Origin: Virgibacillus ihumii
Lineage (GTDB): Bacteria; Bacillota; Bacilli; Bacillales; Amphibacillaceae
Assembly (NCBI RefSeq): GCF_902726655.1
Contig: NZ_CACVAN010000001.1
Coordinates: 3,782,001-3,846,000, forward strand
DNA: 64,000 bases
Direction of reading: 5' to 3'
Of the stretch, positions 62,427-64,000 are shown piece after piece. The notes beneath the pieces are model-generated. The model saw nothing but the letters and a program-made list of their open reading frames with translations, made no database searches and had not been told where the DNA came from. The number at the start of each line of letters is the position of its first letter. Within the stretch, counting starts at the first letter, position 1. The position numbers and the translations under genes were made by a program.

Positions 62427-62898
62427 GTCGGACCTCCAATGTTTAAAGTGTTTATATTATTATGCACGTGTTTTTCCTTCTTTATTATGACGAAGCACTC
62501 GCATAATATCCCTTTGCATGGATATTCTAAATGCTGAAAATCCTAAATACAGAGGTATTATAATGTTTGATAAACATCATACAAATGAACAATTACCAGA
62601 GTCGCCGGTTTCTTACTGGTTTCCAATAAATTGCACCCGATTCTATTAGTTAAGTGTTATCAACGTAGCGTTGGCCACGACAACTAACCACTATTTAAGA
62701 AAGCGACCATTTCTATGAACTATTCAGCAAATGCGCTATGAATGCCACATAACTGTCAATTTAAATTAATATATCGTGATTCATATCACAGGGTTAGAAA
62801 GTCTTCTTTTAGTAAAGTGAAAAGTGGATGAAAAAGACCCTAAAGTCTTGGCTCTATAGGGGATTATAAAACTTTTTAGGCTGAAAGGAGATCATAAA
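62427..62898. other. Gene-free region upstream of hmp
   Basis: 472 bases between divergent genes. A 28-codon frame at 62563 (FDKHHTNEQLPESPVSYW) resembles the N-terminus of FAD-dependent oxidoreductases and is probably a remnant. An FNR-like site lies at 62775-62790. Confidence 0.5.
62775..62790. promoter_or_regulatory. FNR/CRP-like site upstream of hmp
   Basis: CGTGATTCATATCACA matches TGTGA-N6-TCACA except for the first base. It lies 108 bases before the hmp start and fits oxygen or nitric-oxide control by Fnr. Confidence 0.5.
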
Positions 62899-64000
62899 AT
62901 GAATTCAACTAAACTAAGCATTGTTAAGTCGACTGCACCTGTATTAAAAGATCATAGCCGTGAGATAGGGACACGCTTTTATAACCTGCTTTTTTCAAGG
63001 GCTCCGGAATTATACAATATGTTTAATCAATCCAATCAAAAAAGAGGGTTACAACAGGAAGCATTGACTTACGCTGTTTATGCGGCCGGTGAAACTCTGG
63101 ACCATTTAAAGAATATTGAGCCGCTAATCATGCGGGTAGCTGAAAAGCATGTTGCCTTAGGTGTCAAACCGGAACAATATCCCGTTGTTGGCGAAGCCCT
63201 TCTTCAGGCCGTGAAAGATGTCCTTGGTGACAAAGCTACAGATAAGGTGATTGACGCATGGAGTGAGGCCTATAACACCATCGCTGATGCATTTATAAAT
63301 CTGGAGCATGATCTATATGAGGGGAAAGAACAAAAACCTGGTGGTTGGCATGGATTCCGGGACTTTCGTGTTGTTAAAAAAGTTGAAGAGACTGACCTTG
63401 TGACATCATTTTATCTAAAACCTGAGGATCAACAGCCGATTTCCTCATATGAACCCGGACAGTATTTGACATTAAAAGCAGATATTGAAGGTGAAACATA
63501 TACCCATATGAGACATTACAGCTTATCGGATGTCCCGGGAAAAGACTACTATCGAATTAGTGTTAAACGAGAAGAAGGCAATGGAGAAGTTCCGGATGGG
63601 GTTGTTTCAAATTATTTGCATAATCGCGTACAGGAAGGAGATACGCTGCCTTTTGCTGTTCCAGCCGGTGATTTTACAATGATGAACGATGACCTCCCCA
63701 TTGTTTTGATTAGTGGGGGGATTGGACTAACGCCTCTCATGAGTATGTTAAATACATTAGCTGATACCGGACGATCTGTGACTTACATTCATGCAACACA
63801 AAACAGTTCAGTCCATGCGATGAAAGAACATGTTGAGCAATTAACTTCTGAATATCCAAACGTCGATTCTTATGCTTGCTATGACAGTCCTACCGCAGAG
63901 GACAGAAGTGCCCAAAACTTTGATAAAGAAGGATTCATTAATTTGGATTGGTTGAAATCTATCTTACCGAGCAACCAGGCTGACTTTTATTTTTGCGGAC
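62899..64000 (+). CDS. hmp: Flavohemoglobin Hmp (partial, runs off the window)
   Basis: Nitric oxide dioxygenase that turns NO to nitrate with O2 and NAD(P)H. The first 367 codons are present; the usual length is about 400-410. The globin domain (to about 140) has AVYAAGETLDHLKNIEPLI and the proximal-His region VAEKHVALGV. The FAD domain has MRHYSLSD, and the NAD domain begins with VLISGGIGLTPLMSML. AAAGGAG precedes the ATG. An FNR-like site lies upstream. Confidence 0.93.
   Translation, partial: MNSTKLSIVKSTAPVLKDHSREIGTRFYNLLFSRAPELYNMFNQSNQKRGLQQEALTYAVYAAGETLDHLKNIEPLIMRVAEKHVALGVKPEQYPVVGEALLQAVKDVLGDKATDKVIDAWSEAYNTIADAFINLEHDLYEGKEQKPGGWHGFRDFRVVKKVEETDLVTSFYLKPEDQQPISSYEPGQYLTLKADIEGETYTHMRHYSLSDVPGKDYYRISVKREEGNGEVPDGVVSNYLHNRVQEGDTLPFAVPAGDFTMMNDDLPIVLISGGIGLTPLMSMLNTLADTGRSVTYIHATQNSSVHAMKEHVEQLTSEYPNVDSYACYDSPTAEDRSAQNFDKEGFINLDWLKSILPSNQADFYFCG

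Noticed and set aside
62563..62649. 28-codon ORF resembling the start of an FAD-dependent oxidoreductase
   Set aside because: Too short and ends abruptly; noted as a probable remnant only.

Overview
The window reads as a chromosomal segment of a halotolerant, endospore-forming member of the Bacillaceae, most like the Virgibacillus, Lentibacillus and Oceanobacillus group. The evidence is an ectoine hydroxylase (ectD), spore germination genes, an Sda-like sporulation checkpoint peptide, HrcA/CIRCE and FadR operators, and long stretches of gene order shared with Bacillus subtilis. No rRNA, tRNA, CRISPR array or intact insertion sequence was found.

Bases 1-25,000 are mostly conserved core. They hold ectD; a small phospholipase A2-like protein and a Cys/His-rich protein on opposite strands; the hmoB-pbpF-hemE-hemH-hemY block (heme turnover, cell wall synthesis and coproporphyrin-dependent heme synthesis); pepF; yhfH-yhfI-lplJ; a 20-bp minisatellite; lcfB behind a FadR operator; comK overlapping an antisense yhjD-like gene; yhjE-sip; and addB-addA for double-strand break repair.

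Bases 25,000-48,500 are accessory, more AT-rich, and contain many broken genes. They hold small enzyme operons, a HIT pseudogene, a frameshifted germination operon without a gerAA gene, an Sda-like gene, two dead membrane-protein genes, and a stress cluster in which three promoters share one architecture and a CIRCE element. Two of these drive Hsp20 genes, each preceded by a mini-ORF of the Hsp20 N-terminal arm; the third drives a RibT-like acetyltransferase. After a cluster of DNA hairpins and two secreted proteins comes the most striking unit, 42,468-48,332. It encodes a secreted DUF2712-type protein, then a perfect 30-nt palindrome, then a membrane-anchored protein, four ABC-2-like membrane proteins, one ABC ATPase and a second anchored extracellular protein. 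It looks like a dedicated export or self-protection cassette for a secreted peptide and is the best candidate for an undescribed system.

Bases 48,900-52,500 hold an RND (HAE3) exporter split by an in-frame stop, followed by its TetR regulator. Bases 53,400-59,720 hold a sulfane-sulfur island related to B. subtilis yrkE-yrkJ and staphylococcal cst: thioredoxin-like protein, two DsrE proteins, three rhodanese-containing proteins plus a rhodanese-persulfide dioxygenase fusion, two TusA domains, a TauE permease, a DUF302 protein and a CstR-type repressor, with GGGTAT/ATACCC operators. The last part holds a chimeric pseudogene, a decayed small gene, a membrane protein, a second DUF3231 gene, and hmp (flavohemoglobin) running off the end. 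A dispersed repeat of about 65 bp with a GGGCGC box and a GGGCCAT box recurs only in the accessory half.
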